From the NCBI GenBank assembly GCA_009760855.2, contig WPIO01000069.1:1408501-1472500 (forward strand): a stretch of DNA of 64,000 nt, written 5' to 3'. Of the stretch, positions 1 to 11,584 are shown one piece after another. The notes beneath the pieces are model-generated. The model saw nothing but the letters and a program-made list of their open reading frames with translations, searched no databases and had not been told where the DNA came from. The position numbers and the translations under genes are program-made. Origin of the DNA: Cristatella mucedo. Taxonomy: Eukaryota > Bryozoa > Phylactolaemata > Cristatellidae. Positions within the stretch are counted from its first letter, which is position 1; each line of letters begins with the position of its first letter.

Positions 1-1680
1 CTCCAGCTCGGCCTTCCACGAGCTAGGCGAACTCTCACAGCTTGCGGATTATCACTCGGGGCAGGACTAAGTACTGGTCGCTTACAGGATCGGCTGACAC
101 CGCCGGTACTTCAGAACCGGTCAAAGAGAGGCGGCTGAAAGGCTGCTTGAGGCGCATATGCTTGTTCGACTACTGTGAGATCGGTCCAACCCGGTTCACA
201 GGGCCTACAGGACCCGATATCAGTAACCTCCAACGTTCCTCATCAGAAAAAGGCGTACCCTCCAATTTGGCAACGGCTTGTTCGAGTTGGCGACAGGCGA
301 CTTGACAGACTCATTCGTCGGGGAGCTCGGCATTTGAAAGGCTTGTGCCGCAGGTAGGATGGAAGCATTCGCCCTAAACTGATCCAGCCAGCCTGCCTCA
401 GAGCGAGGCACACATATATAACGTGCCGACCTAAGTTCGGCAGAGCACATGAGAACCTGCATAGCTCAATAACAGCATTTTCGGCTTGCTGCAAGGCAGC
501 ATTAGGCACAAGCTTCGCTAGAAAAAGATAGTCAATATTTAGCAGTAGGAAGGTCTACAAGGCATTGAGCTTTCGCCAATTGGTGGTAAGGTTCACCTGA
601 AGCAGGCTAATGTCCCACCTAGAGGAAGACCATGCTTGCTTTATTTCAGCCTTATGCTGCCCGAGACCCTGTGGGGCTATTAGGTAGGTTTCTGACTAGT
701 TTTCCAATAAATCAGGATCCACCTGCCGTCCAGACTGATTTGGACAGGCATGGCCTTCCCACACTTGTGGGCGACGACATAGCACTTCACTGGCGGCAAC
801 TGAATGCCCAGCATCGACTCATCCTGATCAGCAGCAGAAAGGAGGCCTACAGAACAAGTAACGTGCAGGAGAGCAAGGTCAGGTAATCTGCAAAGGCACA
901 AAACGACTGGGAGATTTTGCTTTGCTGGCGGCTCAACTTTTGCATACTAGCAGCGAGTCTGGCGATCGGCTCCGTCGCCGGATCGACGAGGTTATGCGAT
1001 CGCCGATCACCCTGCTAGACGCTGGCAGCCATAGAAATGGGTCTCTTTGGGAAATCCAGTGTCTCTTTGGGAATCCAGAGCTCAGAGAATAGGACCGGAA
1101 TAGAATCGCTATGCTAACTTACAGAAGCTCTCGGCTACTCCCGCATGCGAAATCATACTGAGCATGAAAGCGTGTTTGATGCAGCCAAATGCTCTCTGTA
1201 GGTCAAGAGCACCGTGCACACAATGCCAGTGCCATGCCGATCTCTAGCCTCGTCAAGGGAGCTCTTTACAAGGAAGGACTGCTCTAGGCAACCTTCCACG
1301 TTCAAAACTTAGCCCGTTTTCTGTGGTGAAAGCAGCCGATAGCCACCGCGAACTTGCACTGCTTCCCGGCAGGCTGCTTGTGAAGCTTGGGCAAGAGCCT
1401 GATGAGGCTATATCGGCTGAAGTTACCACTAGGTGTGCTTGGGTGATCTTTATTGTAGACAAGTATCGAAAAACATATTTTCCACGCGGAAACAACGCCT
1501 CTGAAGTAAAGGCAGCCGTTCAGAATGCATTCATTAAGCCTGCACACCGTATAGGTTAGGTGACAGTGACCGTATTCAAGGTGTCGTTTCCCAGAGAGTT
1601 TGCTAAGGGCTCTATAAATGTGAAATGCCACGTCTTCCTCGGATAGCTGACACATGAGGCTAAATGTTTAAATCAGTCGG
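1..1680. other. GC-richer block with broken reading frames
   Basis: This block has more G+C and more CpG than the AT-rich sequence that follows it. Overlapping reading frames of 70 to 117 residues lie on both strands: minus 220-462, 243-509, 680-901 and 1302-1655, plus 632-886. None contains a family I recognise. On the plus strand the 632 frame is bounded by a fair acceptor (cccacctag, ending near 622) and a possible donor (AG|GTAATC at 884), so a plus exon is possible, but the minus frames overlap it. The minus frames at 220-509 shift from one frame to the next, as an eroded coding sequence would. A short direct repeat of gtctctttgggaa occurs near 1040-1075. Function unknown; it may be an old retroelement or pseudogene. 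Confidence 0.3.
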
Positions 1681-2686
1681 CCTTCGTTGTCATTGAATAT
1701 AATAATATGATAATGAATATTTGTAACGAGATACAGCAACGTAATCTATTTTACAAAGTAAATGTGTGTTCCGGTTCATGATAATTGAGATATAAATTAT
1801 GTCTTCGACTTGGACTTATTTCCTAGAGAACCTTTTTAGTCACTGTTTGCTTTTGATTCAATCTTAACCTACACAAAGGTCCTTGATACTGTTCTCGTCT
1901 TAAAAATGACAAAATAAATGAACTATTTTTCAACTAAAAATCTCTAATTAAAAACAATTTTCCAGATTTAAAATACAAAATATCGTGTTTGTGATATACT
2001 AGCAAGTAACGAGGTTGAGATTTTATATGAAATCATCTTTGGTAATATCACAAGCATTACTTTTATTGTTAGTAGTATTACATCTCTTATCCTATCCTTA
2101 TAAACATTGCTGGTACGAGAAGTCCCGTTCATTTTTATATTTTTAATGACTCAATAAGCAAGCTTGGTTAATTCAAAACTTAAGAATGCTAACTATAAAC
2201 ACTATTTTCTCATGTTTTTAAAACCTTTCCAAAATGCTAATTTTAGTCTCCCGGCTCAAAATTAGCCAGACACTAGTGAGAACTGATAGCTTTTCTGGTG
2301 ACGAATTTAGAATTGAATATGGAAACATTGATTGTCACCGTAATAATAGATCGGCATAACTTGAGGGTGGTATTTTAAACAGTCATATCTTTATATGCTA
2401 AAAAATACCTCATCCCTGATCTCACGTTAGCTTTTATTTTTGAATATGTTACTTGTATCATTAAGATCGTCTAAGGCGTCGTGATTACGATAATTCCATG
2501 AAAATACTGTATGGTTCAATATGAAAATTTATTTAAAATTTGTAATGTCATTGTGCATTATTTTCAACTAAAATGAGGTTACTCTAGTAACTTATTTACA
2601 ACTCCTACGATTTGCCCCAAATTTAGCTTTTCGTTGAAGGATAGCTTTGAAAGAGTACTTCCCATGAGGCTACGATTATCTGGTAC
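1681..2686. other. AT-rich, no recognised feature
   Basis: Low-complexity AT-rich sequence with no long frame on either strand and no resemblance to LINE A, LINE B or the SINE that I can see. Likely intron or intergenic. Confidence 0.5.
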
Positions 2687-2722
2687 CTTGATATTCACGG
2701 CCACATTGTGCCGGCAGAGATT
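2687..2722 (-). CDS. Weak candidate micro-exon (36 bp)
   Basis: On the minus strand a pyrimidine-rich acceptor (ccattttaatccgtag) is followed by 36 open bases and a weak donor (CAAG|GTACCAG). Both ends are phase 1, matching the stronger exons of the same strand. The peptide is about SLPAQCGREYQ. It lies 315 bases downstream of the 3038-3193 exon in gene order, so it could be its next exon. The donor is not close to GTRAGT, and short phase-matched exons arise by chance, so this is only a candidate. Confidence 0.2.
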
Positions 2723-2780
2723 CTACGGATTAAAATGGCGAGTCAATTTTAAATCTCCAATAGCAGTAATCATATGCAAT

Positions 2781-2990
2781 TCATGAAATCCCTCGTTGGA
2801 TAGCCATTAGAACTATTGCTCGCTTTAGAGCCGCCTCTGGCATTTTACATTCTGGTGAAGCATTAATGGTGTAGCCCACACTGTCCGGCAGTCCATTCAA
2901 AAAATAATGGTACCCTTTTTCGGCACTGCTTAGATGTGATGTTACACGCCTTAGCATGCACTTAAAGTCGTACATAAAGTTCCACACCAA
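2781..2990 (-). CDS. Exon-like minus-strand frame, unassigned
   Basis: A 69-residue minus frame starting directly after a possible acceptor (cactactggtag) and ending in TGA. It contains N-A-S-P-E-C and an aromatic-rich start (VWNFMYDF). It is not part of LINE A or B as far as I can see. The neighbouring exon at 3038-3193 could only join it through a 47-base intron, and the phases do not fit: the phase-1 join hits TAA within ten codons. It may be an alternative terminal exon, or chance. Confidence 0.2.
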   Translation of the reverse strand: MVWNFMYDFKCMLRRVTSHLSSAEKGYHYFLNGLPDSVGYTINASPECKMPEAALKRAIVLMAIQRGIS

Positions 2991-3037
2991 CTACCAGTAG
3001 TGCAGGATTCGGACTTCAAAGTCAAGTAGGTACTCAC

Positions 3038-3193
3038 CAGGGCCCTCCTCTGGCAAGACCACCAGCTCTAACGCCTCATTTACTGCTGTTATTGTACTCT
3101 TCACACTTTCTAGTTCCAGATATAAGATGAGAGCCTCGCACGATAGAAATGCTTGAACCTTGCTCCTAAACGATGCCTCGTCCCTGCCGTTTG
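3038..3193 (-). CDS. Putative internal exon of a minus-strand gene (extracellular-type segment)
   Basis: A 156-base exon on the minus strand. The acceptor is tcatgcctgtcgtcag and the donor is CCCTG|GTGAGTACC, a near-consensus donor. Both junctions are phase 1 and the 51 full codons are open. The peptide runs from NGRDEASF through FLSCEALILYLELESV to VVLPEEGP: alternating hydrophobic residues, one Cys, and a Glu/Pro-rich end, which suits a beta-sandwich or helical extracellular segment. I recognise no named family. The frame also stays open for 17 codons past the donor (EYLLDFEVRIL), so an alternative, longer terminal form ending in TAG is possible. Same strand and phase as 9703-9741 and 20554-21021; probably the same gene. 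Confidence 0.5.
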
Positions 3194-3699
3194 CTGACGA
3201 CAGGCATGATAGCGTTCAATCTAGAGTTTGAGCTGCAATCAGCCGTAATACACTGGTGGCATCTTTGCAGTAACCATTCTATTCTACTATTTGTTACGTT
3301 ACTGTGTCTCCAGTCGCCACAGCTCTAGTGGAGTTCCACAGAGACACGAGCGGGTTAATGTGAGTGGTGAACCAGACTCTATGTTTACTTCATCAGTAGG
3401 TCCATATGCTAGCTGGGAGCTGACACGCCACTGATTGGGGAGTGCATTTGTGGTGGGCCTCATGCTTACATCAAAGGCCACAATGAATCAATCGTTCAAC
3501 CACCAGCTGTAGGTGGGGCATTAGTGACCGATGCTGCTGCACTCGTTGCAATAGCAATAGCAGCAGGTTCACACGACACCAGGCCCACAGATGACCATAC
3601 GAATCCACCTGGAAATGCTGATTAAGTGAGATTTATTAGAAATACTGTGATTTACATTTCATTTAGTGGTGGCATGCTCAATAAATGAACAGAATAAGT
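3194..3699. other. No recognised feature
   Basis: Unique-looking sequence. A minus frame at 3299-3481 ends at a GTAACG that could act as a donor, but no acceptor in a usable phase was found, so it is not called as an exon. Confidence 0.4.
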
Positions 3700-4190
3700 T
3701 GATTAAGGGTTGCATATACGATTTCAACTTGTATGTTTCTTAGTGGTTGCATGCACAGTGCCAGCAACACATAAATTTACATAGGATTAATCAAAAGGAG
3801 CCTTTGAGATGCTTTCATAAATAGATACATTTTTAGTTTCTTTTTGATGCGGCCAAATTATGTGACATCATGACTCAAGTCTGGTGTGAGCTCCTTAATT
3901 TGGGACTATACTAGCTAAAGGTACGGCCTCTTAAAGATTTAAGATTTGCCAGTATCTGCCTAAACTGCTAGATTTGGAAGAGCTGGTGTTACTATGTTTA
4001 GCATGGTGGATGAATTGGTCTGATAATTAGGCTTCAGCCAAATAATGATGGGACCTGAAATTGAGTGACAAAATCTCGAAGTCGACTGGTAACTTGACAG
4101 CGATCCAGTGCAGATTTACGAGAAGAGATGTTATGTGGAAAATGGGATGCTCACTATGGACAGGAACAGCTGCAGACTTTGGCATCAGCA
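3700..4190 (-). mobile_element. LINE A fragment, degenerate
   Basis: Decayed 3' portion of the LINE A family on the minus strand. Recognisable blocks in family order are the 3' UTR (gtggttgcatgcacagtgccagc), the end of the coding region (gcggccaaattatgtgacatcat) and the stretch matching SLTFRS..DLHWLPV in other copies (cctgaaattgagtgacaaaatctcgaagtc). Many substitutions and small indels; no frame survives. Confidence 0.6.
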
Positions 4191-5074
4191 GTAAGATCCA
4201 TGTTTAAGTAAAGAGTTACGTTTTGCATGTGCGCCTAGTCTCATTCATAGTCATATTCTCCGATAGTAAATTATTTCAAAGCTTTTCAAGCACTTGAGGA
4301 ATTTGAGCTGTACATTTGAAAACATCCGAATTACTGTATAGCCCTATTTTTTATTATTTCCATCCAAAATATGTAAGTTTATGGGTAGACTTGTGTATTA
4401 TACTTTTATATTAATTAATTGTTAGCGATCCCATTAGACTGTTCTGTAATATTTTCAAGAATAAGCTAGTTTAAACCCAGGTTTGATATTTCAATCATTT
4501 GAATGCTGTTTTTAAAGATTACGTTGAGAAAATACTAGTATAAGAAGGTGAATCTGTTAATCTCAGTGTAAATAAGATAATCTATTATTGGGAGAGGCTT
4601 AGCTTACTTTCCAAATCAGGAATCGGTAATAACTTTAATATTGGTCTTAATTATGCAATACTGAGAAACGCCGAGAACCAATTTAAGTATTTCAAATTTG
4701 AAGGGATCATGTTTGCTGCAACATTTTTATTTTTAGTATCTAACAATAATATACTTCTTATTACTAAAAACCCATGGGCGAGTAAGTATTTTAATATGTA
4801 GTCTTAGCCCTTGGAACTTTTCTAAAGGCTGCATTATAACCCCCAAAGGAAAAAAACTTCAAATAATATTTTGAGAATTACTTTTTTTAATCCTTTTGGA
4901 TGAAGCCACTATCTTTCATGGTTAGCTGGATGAGAATACTCCCAGAGTTTGGCAAACGCTAGTGTGTAAATCGAATGCATGTATTTTTTCATAAAATATT
5001 TAGAGAATCCAAAAACTACCTCAGCTCAAGTGATTAGATAAGGATGACAATAAAAATAATACATGCATTTGATA
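4191..5074. other. No recognised feature
   Basis: AT-rich sequence with no long reading frame and no match to the window's repeats that I can see. Confidence 0.4.
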
Positions 5075-5400
5075 TAGTGCCCTCTGAGAGCTCAATGCCT
5101 TTCTAGGCACTTTGGATTTTCTGGAATGCTAGCACTGCCGGATGGTTAGGGGTGGGGTAGCAACATCGTTGACTGTCTTTGCAGCAACATACTGAGTTTC
5201 CTCGAGACTGCTGCAACGAGATTCTGTGATCAGTCGTTATACTGATACGATTCACTATTACACACCTACTACTACCTGTACCCAATTTTGAATAGTGTCG
5301 ATAGATATGTTTTGACAGCCTGACGTTTTCTCCGCTCCTCGTCTTAGCATTTACCATCAGTCGGAACTATGTCAGATATCGGCTTTGCATCCAAACTCCT
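5075..5400 (-). mobile_element. LINE A 3' end, degenerate
   Basis: The reversed tail (tagtgccctctgagagctcaatgcctttctaggcacttt) matches the hairpin-bearing 3' end of LINE A. It is followed by the gttaggggtgg block of the 3' UTR. An 84-residue minus frame at 5103-5357 runs through it, but it lies in 3' UTR-derived sequence and is not a gene. Confidence 0.5.
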
Positions 5401-5689
5401 GCTCTTTTGCCAGTAGCCATTGTATGAGTAAAACTTGCAACAGGAGTTACTCGGTGACTAACACTTCTGGCTCTTTTATTCAAACCGAATCAAGGCTATG
5501 ACAATTTTCTTGGAAGCTACCTGACTTGATAAACCCCAAATAACATTCAAAACATTGTATTTATTTCACAAAATACGTTTTCCTTTAAGTACCATGTAAA
5601 ATAGTAAAGATTTCCTAAATATTATCGTCGTATCGTTTTAGCAATTACGCTCTTCATCTATTCGGTAGCTACTACGTTATTACTCGTTG

Positions 5690-6625
5690 CCAGATCTACT
5701 AGCTGCCTTTAACACTCTGCATCAAGATATCGCACTTGAGCGATTGAAAACGATTGGTATGACAGAAACTGCACTGGCGTTATCTAAATCACACTTATCC
5801 TATCAAGTTTGATCGTTAGAGTGAGAGAGTCATGTCCCATCTAACAGGTGTAGTAGCACTTGAACTCCCTCAAGGTTCCATACCCAGACCGTCGCTGTTC
5901 CTTTTTTAAACTCAATTTTTGGGAAAAGTGTCATGTTCACGAACCTAATCTGGCACATCCGTAATTTCTTTTTTGGTAATCTGCAGCGACATGCAAAGTA
6001 AACACTTCCCCTGAAGGCATTTGCTCTTATATGTCAGGAAATTTTCTTAAGCAAAGCTCGACAACCAAATTGAACTCCCTACTGATATTACACTGATAGA
6101 GTGTCGCTGTACTGAAAGGCTTAACTTATTCAGAGCAAAGTTCTTACGCTGACCCACAAGGCCCGCCACGGCTTGGCTCCTTCGTACCTAGCTTAGCTGC
6201 TGCATCAGTTTCAGCCTGTTCGCGCCCTCAGGTCATGTGTGGACAAAGAATTAGCTGTCCCATTCCTCCGCTTAAAGAAAGTTGGCGACAGAAGCTTTAG
6301 CTCTGCAGGTCCTAGACTGTGGAACTCGCTTCCACAATTCTTACGCAACGACATCTACTCTCCAACTGCCGACTATGGCACATCTTTTTCAGCGGTCCTG
6401 AACTGCTACTTCTATGCTACTCACTACCTTACCTGCTCTCCTAATTCTGCTATGCTTCCCACTTTCTCTTTGTTGCGTGAGACGAAGTCTGTTGGGTACC
6501 GAATGCGTACCGAGAGCCGCTTAGGCTGTGAGTGGGCTATACAAAACTCTCCTGCGTAACACCCACATGGTCTTTATGACTTTGTGGAGTTACTGACGGA
6601 GATACATTACATTACATGACATTAA
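5690..6625 (+). mobile_element. LINE B copy, 5'-truncated, with C-terminal ORF remnant
   Basis: Plus-strand copy of the CR1-like LINE B. It begins in the reverse transcriptase region (agctgcctttaacactctgcatcaag corresponds to the LSAAFDAIDYEAL block of the 53548 copy) and ends in the family tail gagatacattacattacat. A 106-residue frame at 6239-6559 carries the conserved C-terminal block VGDRSFSSAGPRLWNSLPQ. Upstream codons are broken. A TAG at 6194-6196 occurs at the same codon as in the 53548 copy. The 3' end lies in cacatggtctttatgactttgtggagttac, which is diagnostic of this family. Confidence 0.8.
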
Positions 6626-7009
6626 CTGATACGGTAGGTGATGCTGTTATGTGACTGTGACCGCGTGCTTGGAAATTACATAGCCTCTTCGCCAGCTGCC
6701 TAAATAGTTAAGGCCCATTTAAAGAAGACTGCTTCCTTAGCAAATAATCACGGCCAATCTATACTTTGGATTAGAAACTTTATTCCGTTAGGGCTTGAAT
6801 TTAACTTATCAAGCTCTTTACTTTCGTCTTAGCTAGCTTTTACAGTTTCCATTTTACTTGGCTACCAAAACAACCACTAATCAAGTGCAGCTGGTGACAA
6901 ATATTTGAGTAAGGCTAGTGTACGAATCCAAAAGGCCGGACCATGAGTTTTCTTGTCTAAAGGAATGCGGATAGCCAAGGGTTGATCAATGCAGACCGAG
7001 TAAAGCTTG

Positions 7010-7240
7010 CATGCTGAATTAAATCCATGTAAATTGAGCTATGGCTTGCCTCCTTCATACTAGGTGAACTGCGGCATCAGCTTCAGCCCCTCGTGCACTA
7101 AATTCCTGTACGGACAATAAGTAAATTCATCAGCTTTGAGACTGACATCAGCTTAAGCTTTTGTCATGTCTTAAGCCTGGACCGACTTTCACAATTCTTA
7201 GGCGACAAGTAATCCACTGTGGCTGTCTGGGGCTTACGTT
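7010..7240 (+). mobile_element. LINE B fragment, degenerate
   Basis: Matches the LINE B C-terminal coding region in order: gcttgcctccttcatactaggtgaactgcggcatcagcttcag, then cctgtacggacaataagtaa, then tggaccgactttcacaattcttaggcgac. Heavily mutated, with internal deletions and no open frame. Confidence 0.55.
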
Positions 7241-9700
7241 TTATATTTATATTGTGGCGATACAATTTATGAGAAAAAACAATTATTTTCACTTTCACTC
7301 ACTGACATTCCATAGGAATCTTACACAGTAGGCACAAACGGAGTAACACCTTCGTTCAGAATGTGCTTAATTTCTATCTCAGAACAAATTAAATTACCCT
7401 GATATACCGGACCACATTTCAGCCAGCAATCCCCTCGTTCCGAAATACGCATTTCGATTCAAAGTAACGAATAATGCTGACAGAGTTGCTCATTGGTCAA
7501 GCTTATGTAGACCTTTTCCAGTGATTATAGCCAAGTTAAGTCCAGCTTCTAACTGTTTGCATGCAATTTATTAAATTATACATATTTGTCCGGATTTTCT
7601 ACGAGTCGGCATTCGGATACATAAATCCAGCATCAGAGATTTGCATTTATAAGGTACATTCACGGATCAGTTATATCGTATCCTGTAGACTTACCCGCTA
7701 ATTTTTAGCACACAAAACTAAAGTTTTCTAGTCTCGTTGCTTTTGTTTAAGATTGTTATTGTTTCCACAGATTGACTAAGAGAGTTTGTACAAAATTTAG
7801 GCTAGAAAAATAATTAAATTACGTAAAATCTCGAGGATTGTCAATACAACTTAGTTTATAAATTGAAATAACAATGAAGACGATTATATTCAGTTAGGGA
7901 ACTCTCTGAAAACTGGCCATTTATGATGGATAAAAAAACAAGAAATTAGTTAACCAGTGAAAATAATGCAAGCGAACAATTATTATTTGCATTAAACAGT
8001 CCAATTTCTCAAATCAAATTTTGGAAACATGCAGGAGGCTGGGAATCTTGGAATCATCCGTCTCAGACATGTGAAGGTCAAGGAAAAGTGCTAGCAAATT
8101 TCCAAATAGAAATAAGTGGTAATATTTATTTCAAACTTGCTTTTAGCTCTGACAGAGCTAAACATATATTATAAGCATTTATTTGAGCTTAAGGAAACAT
8201 GGCCATACAATTAGTCGTGCAATTAAGAAAGAATAAAGCCTAACGTTTATAATTGCAACATGCAAAAAATCCATTTGCAATTTTTTATTGCGAGACCACG
8301 CACAATTTCATCATTTAGAAGAAAGCAAAGAACGGGTCACTGGGACCCACTAAATAGTGGATGAACAAGTGGATTTTCAGCTTCTTTTAGTTTTCATCGA
8401 GTATTGTGATGTTAGTGATTATCAGACTTGATACCCATACGATCTAAGTCAATTGTGTTACGTGGATTTCAGGTTAACAGTAAGTGCCAATACAAGATTT
8501 GATTCAGGAAAGCAGGTGGTGTGACGTCTGACCTGGTGGAAGCAGTTATGATGCTGGTGCCAGAGAAAGAACTGACCTCAACCTGAGGGGAAAAGTTATT
8601 GTTAAATGGCTACGTTATTTAAATAAAACTAATTTAACGTCCTTCAACTAGGTTTTAATGTATAAGCACGTAAAAACAACTTGAGGCTCAGTCAAGTTCG
8701 ACTCACTATCTTTACTTTGTCACAGGAATAAAAACAAATCATAATGTTTGAAATATACCTTCCCGAGGTTTAAGACATGCATTCTATACTAGTTTAGGTA
8801 TTATTAGCACAGTGTAATGTTTTTACGCAGGTGATATTCTATTTCAATATAGTATATATTTCAATCACTATTCTTTCGTAATTTAAACAGCTCATTCACC
8901 TAGTGAAAACTATTTTTTAAGAGCGTGAAGTCCAAACAATTTCAGCCCTACATTTTAGGATCATTTAAAAAAGCCTGTACGAATGTTCCTGGCCAATAAT
9001 AATAAGGTCATTAGAATCGTAAATACTGCAAGCGTTTTTCAAGCAGCTTAGACTAATACACAAAGTGCTACTCTGATTGTCTTTATCTACAGGGAATAGG
9101 CAGTACCTAGAACAATATACCCACTAACAATATATCTGCATATCTAGTGCCGTCCAACGAATCTATTGTGGATAATATGAATCCGTGTCGGCCTAAGTTA
9201 ATTTTTCTAATAGAGTGTTCCTTGATTTATGTACAGCTGTTAAAATACGTTTTGGCTATCTATATTAATTAGGAATTGTATTAGGCTTTACACAAGCCGT
9301 GGTTATAACTTCGATAAATGTTTTCCTTTTACAACATTTTTAGAACTGTAGACGTTCAAGTCATATGCTTGCTTGTTTACCAAAAGTTATCTTTTAAAGT
9401 AGCTATTTTTTTCTTAGAAGAACCTATTTCGCATTAGTTACGGTGTTTTTATTGCTAAAATGTTATCTCGAATCGATTGGTAATATAATCGCACGTGTCT
9501 TAATCTGCAAAAAAATAGATGAAAACAAATCATGGATGGATGGTATTCTGTTAATCAATTGAAATATTTTTATTTGATCGACCATTGCTGTTAATTTAAA
9601 TTCATATATTGAACAATTTTGTGCCTTCAGGTTAGATCTTCAAGAATTAGCAAAAATAGAGCACTACAAAATTATGGTAAGGTTTTGATTTTCGGTACTC
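7241..9700. other. Mostly unique AT-rich sequence, probably intron
   Basis: No long reading frame and no LINE A/B match longer than a few dozen bases. A good minus-strand acceptor (cttttcccctcag, ending at 8583) precedes an open stretch near 8462-8582, but frame and donor are ambiguous, so no exon is called there. Confidence 0.4.
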
Positions 9701-9702
9701 AC

Positions 9703-9741
9703 CAGGGTCTAAGTTGGTGTACTTGACCTTCTGCTGTACTT
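9703..9741 (-). CDS. Putative 39-bp internal exon of the minus-strand gene
   Basis: A short exon with strong splice sites at both ends. The acceptor is a T-rich run ending in tttttttag, and the donor is CCCTG|GTGAGTACC, the same donor context as the 3038-3193 exon. Both junctions are phase 1. The peptide is about VQQKVKYTNLDP. Joined to 20554-21021 upstream and 3038-3193 downstream the frame stays open. The introns would be about 10.8 kb and 6.5 kb. The length is a multiple of three, so skipping it would not shift the frame. Confidence 0.5.
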
Positions 9742-9939
9742 CTAAAAAAAATTACATTCTTATCATTACCAAAATACTTCAGTAGCGTTGGTAATGAAAT
9801 GTAAATTTTAGCAAGAGCTCTGTCGTGTAAAAAAAAATTAGTGCTCACATTATCTTGAACTAGATATTTCCGCTACGTGTTAAAGATGATGACTTGTTAG
9901 GTATGAGTGACTAAACACACTCTACATTGACTCTGCGAC

Positions 9940-10220
9940 CTTAATCTAGGTGTCTCATTCCAAAGTTCACCAGACGAACAGATTAGCTCCACAGTCAGGT
10001 CTGCCAGCTATCACCATCACTTACTAACATTCGGTGGGAAACTGTGCAGCTAGATTTACGATCCTATATGTGCTGACTGTGCTGACACTCTGAATGCTGC
10101 CAGTTGCATGGTGACACTATGCATATCCCTGCTCACACTACTAAGCTTGTCGTCATGGAGCAAGGCACCATGAACGAATTGATTAAGCTTCCTCTGTAGA
10201 TAATTTAAAGATAATAAAAT
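9940..10220 (+). mobile_element. LINE A fragment
   Basis: The plus-strand stretch aatctaggtgtctcattccaaagttcacc matches the block encoding NLGVIFQS in LINE A. It is followed by the agctccacagtcaggtctgcc block and then by degenerate 3' UTR-like sequence (gctgccagttgcatggtgacac). No open frame. Confidence 0.6.
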
Positions 10221-11420
10221 AGATTAGGTTATTGGAACTCTACAGAAATGTATCATTATTATCAATGTCATTCTTATTGCCCACGTATATCAATCTGACA
10301 TAATATGACTATAGCATCGGACCTAGACCATTTCAGGACAGTACCAGTGAACACTGGATTAGACGGCTTGCACTCAAAAGTGACTATTGTAAAAAAGTAC
10401 AAATGACTATGTATAACATCCTGCATAATTTGCAGGATGATACTATGCAGTATAGATATCTTTTTATATTATTCATCAAAAATAAGTTAAACTATTCCGT
10501 TAATCGAATAGCTTCAAGATGACATTTGAGCTCATTTCTTTATTTTTGACACTTTAAAATATGCGTTTTAACCATTAGACAGCAATGTTTGCAGGGATAA
10601 GAACATTATTAACAGTCAGTACGCTAATCAGATGAGCTAAATGTTTCAGGTTTACGTGCACTGATCAGAAGAGCTAAATTTTGCAGGTTTACTTTGAAAT
10701 TCTAAATTAGTACCATAAATTCATGTCTGTTAGAGTAATATTACAAAACCCAGAGCTTTTCAAACATTTTTTTTCTCAAGCCGATACAGATAAGACCTGT
10801 TTAAAGCTTTTCAGTTTTTTTTCGAACACAGCTTGAATAAAACTACGCAATAATGAACATATAAAGCCTTATCACTTTGAGCCATCTCTACTGGGCAGGC
10901 TGTGTTGTTAGATATGCCGGCTTCTAGTGACCCCTATGTTAGATTTGATAGAGGTTACCTTTTATTTCTCCCACAACATAGTTCTGATGCATTCATAGAT
11001 ATTATTACTTCTGCTATCATCAGTGAATTATGCATTTACAAAAAATAAGCTCCCCCCAGCTACAATGCCGGCCCCTACCTTCGACAACTAATTTGACAGG
11101 AGATTCAAGAGTAAAAACGCTCGTAAGCAATCAATGCATCTTCACCAACCGCTCACCGCTTTCTTCCTGGAGCTTAACCAGAAATCTCTATAACTAATTA
11201 TTCACCAGGCGGGCTATACTTCAGGTGGCCCAGTATGTCATTTGCCTTAGGAATCCTCACTCACTGTGCAGTAAGCCTCTCAATATTTGCGACCTTATTT
11301 CTTAGAATGGCCTCGACCTGCATATTGTGACGGAAAATTAGCTCAAATCAGTATGCTGCCGACAATTGAAGATGCTACAGCGACTGGGTAATCCTTCTCC
11401 CACAGTAACAGGATAATTCA
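10221..11420. other. No gene recognised; contains a 37-base tandem duplication
   Basis: AT-rich sequence. At about 10625-10698 a 37-base unit containing gagctaaat..tgcaggttta is present twice with several mismatches. A strong minus-strand donor (CACA|GTGAGTGAG near 11250) has only a weak acceptor 36 bases before it, so no exon is called. Confidence 0.4.
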
Positions 11421-11570
11421 ATAATAATATATGTTTCATTTACATAGCGCCCCAAGGGAATTAAATCTGTATTCAGGCACTTCAAATATACCTCGGGGCT
11501 CTAGCCCACGATCTCGGTCGGACCTTGGTGGGGGCTAGCACCTTAACCGCTAGAGCAAACCAGCTCGGCA
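11421..11570 (-). repeat. tRNA-derived SINE
   Basis: Read on the minus strand this is GCCGAGCTGGTTTGCTCTAG, then a box-B-like segment (GGGCTAGAGCCC), then the 3' part CCTGAATACAGATTTAATTC and gggcgctatgtaaatg. The tRNA-like head, about 150-base length and AT-rich tail match the copies at 32111, 36098 and 50020. It sits next to the 3' tail of the LINE A copy that starts at about 11585. Confidence 0.75.
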
Positions 11571-11584
11571 AATGAAATAAGTAA

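Noticed and set aside
5103-5357. 84-residue minus frame
   Set aside because: Lies across the LINE A tail and 3' UTR.
8462-8582. Open minus stretch after a strong acceptor (cttttcccctcag)
   Set aside because: Two competing frames and no consensus donor; phase 1 from that acceptor meets TGA at once.
11060-11120. Open minus stretch encoding about SVFTLESPVKLVVE before GAAG|GTAGGG
   Set aside because: No acceptor in phase, and the donor is weak.
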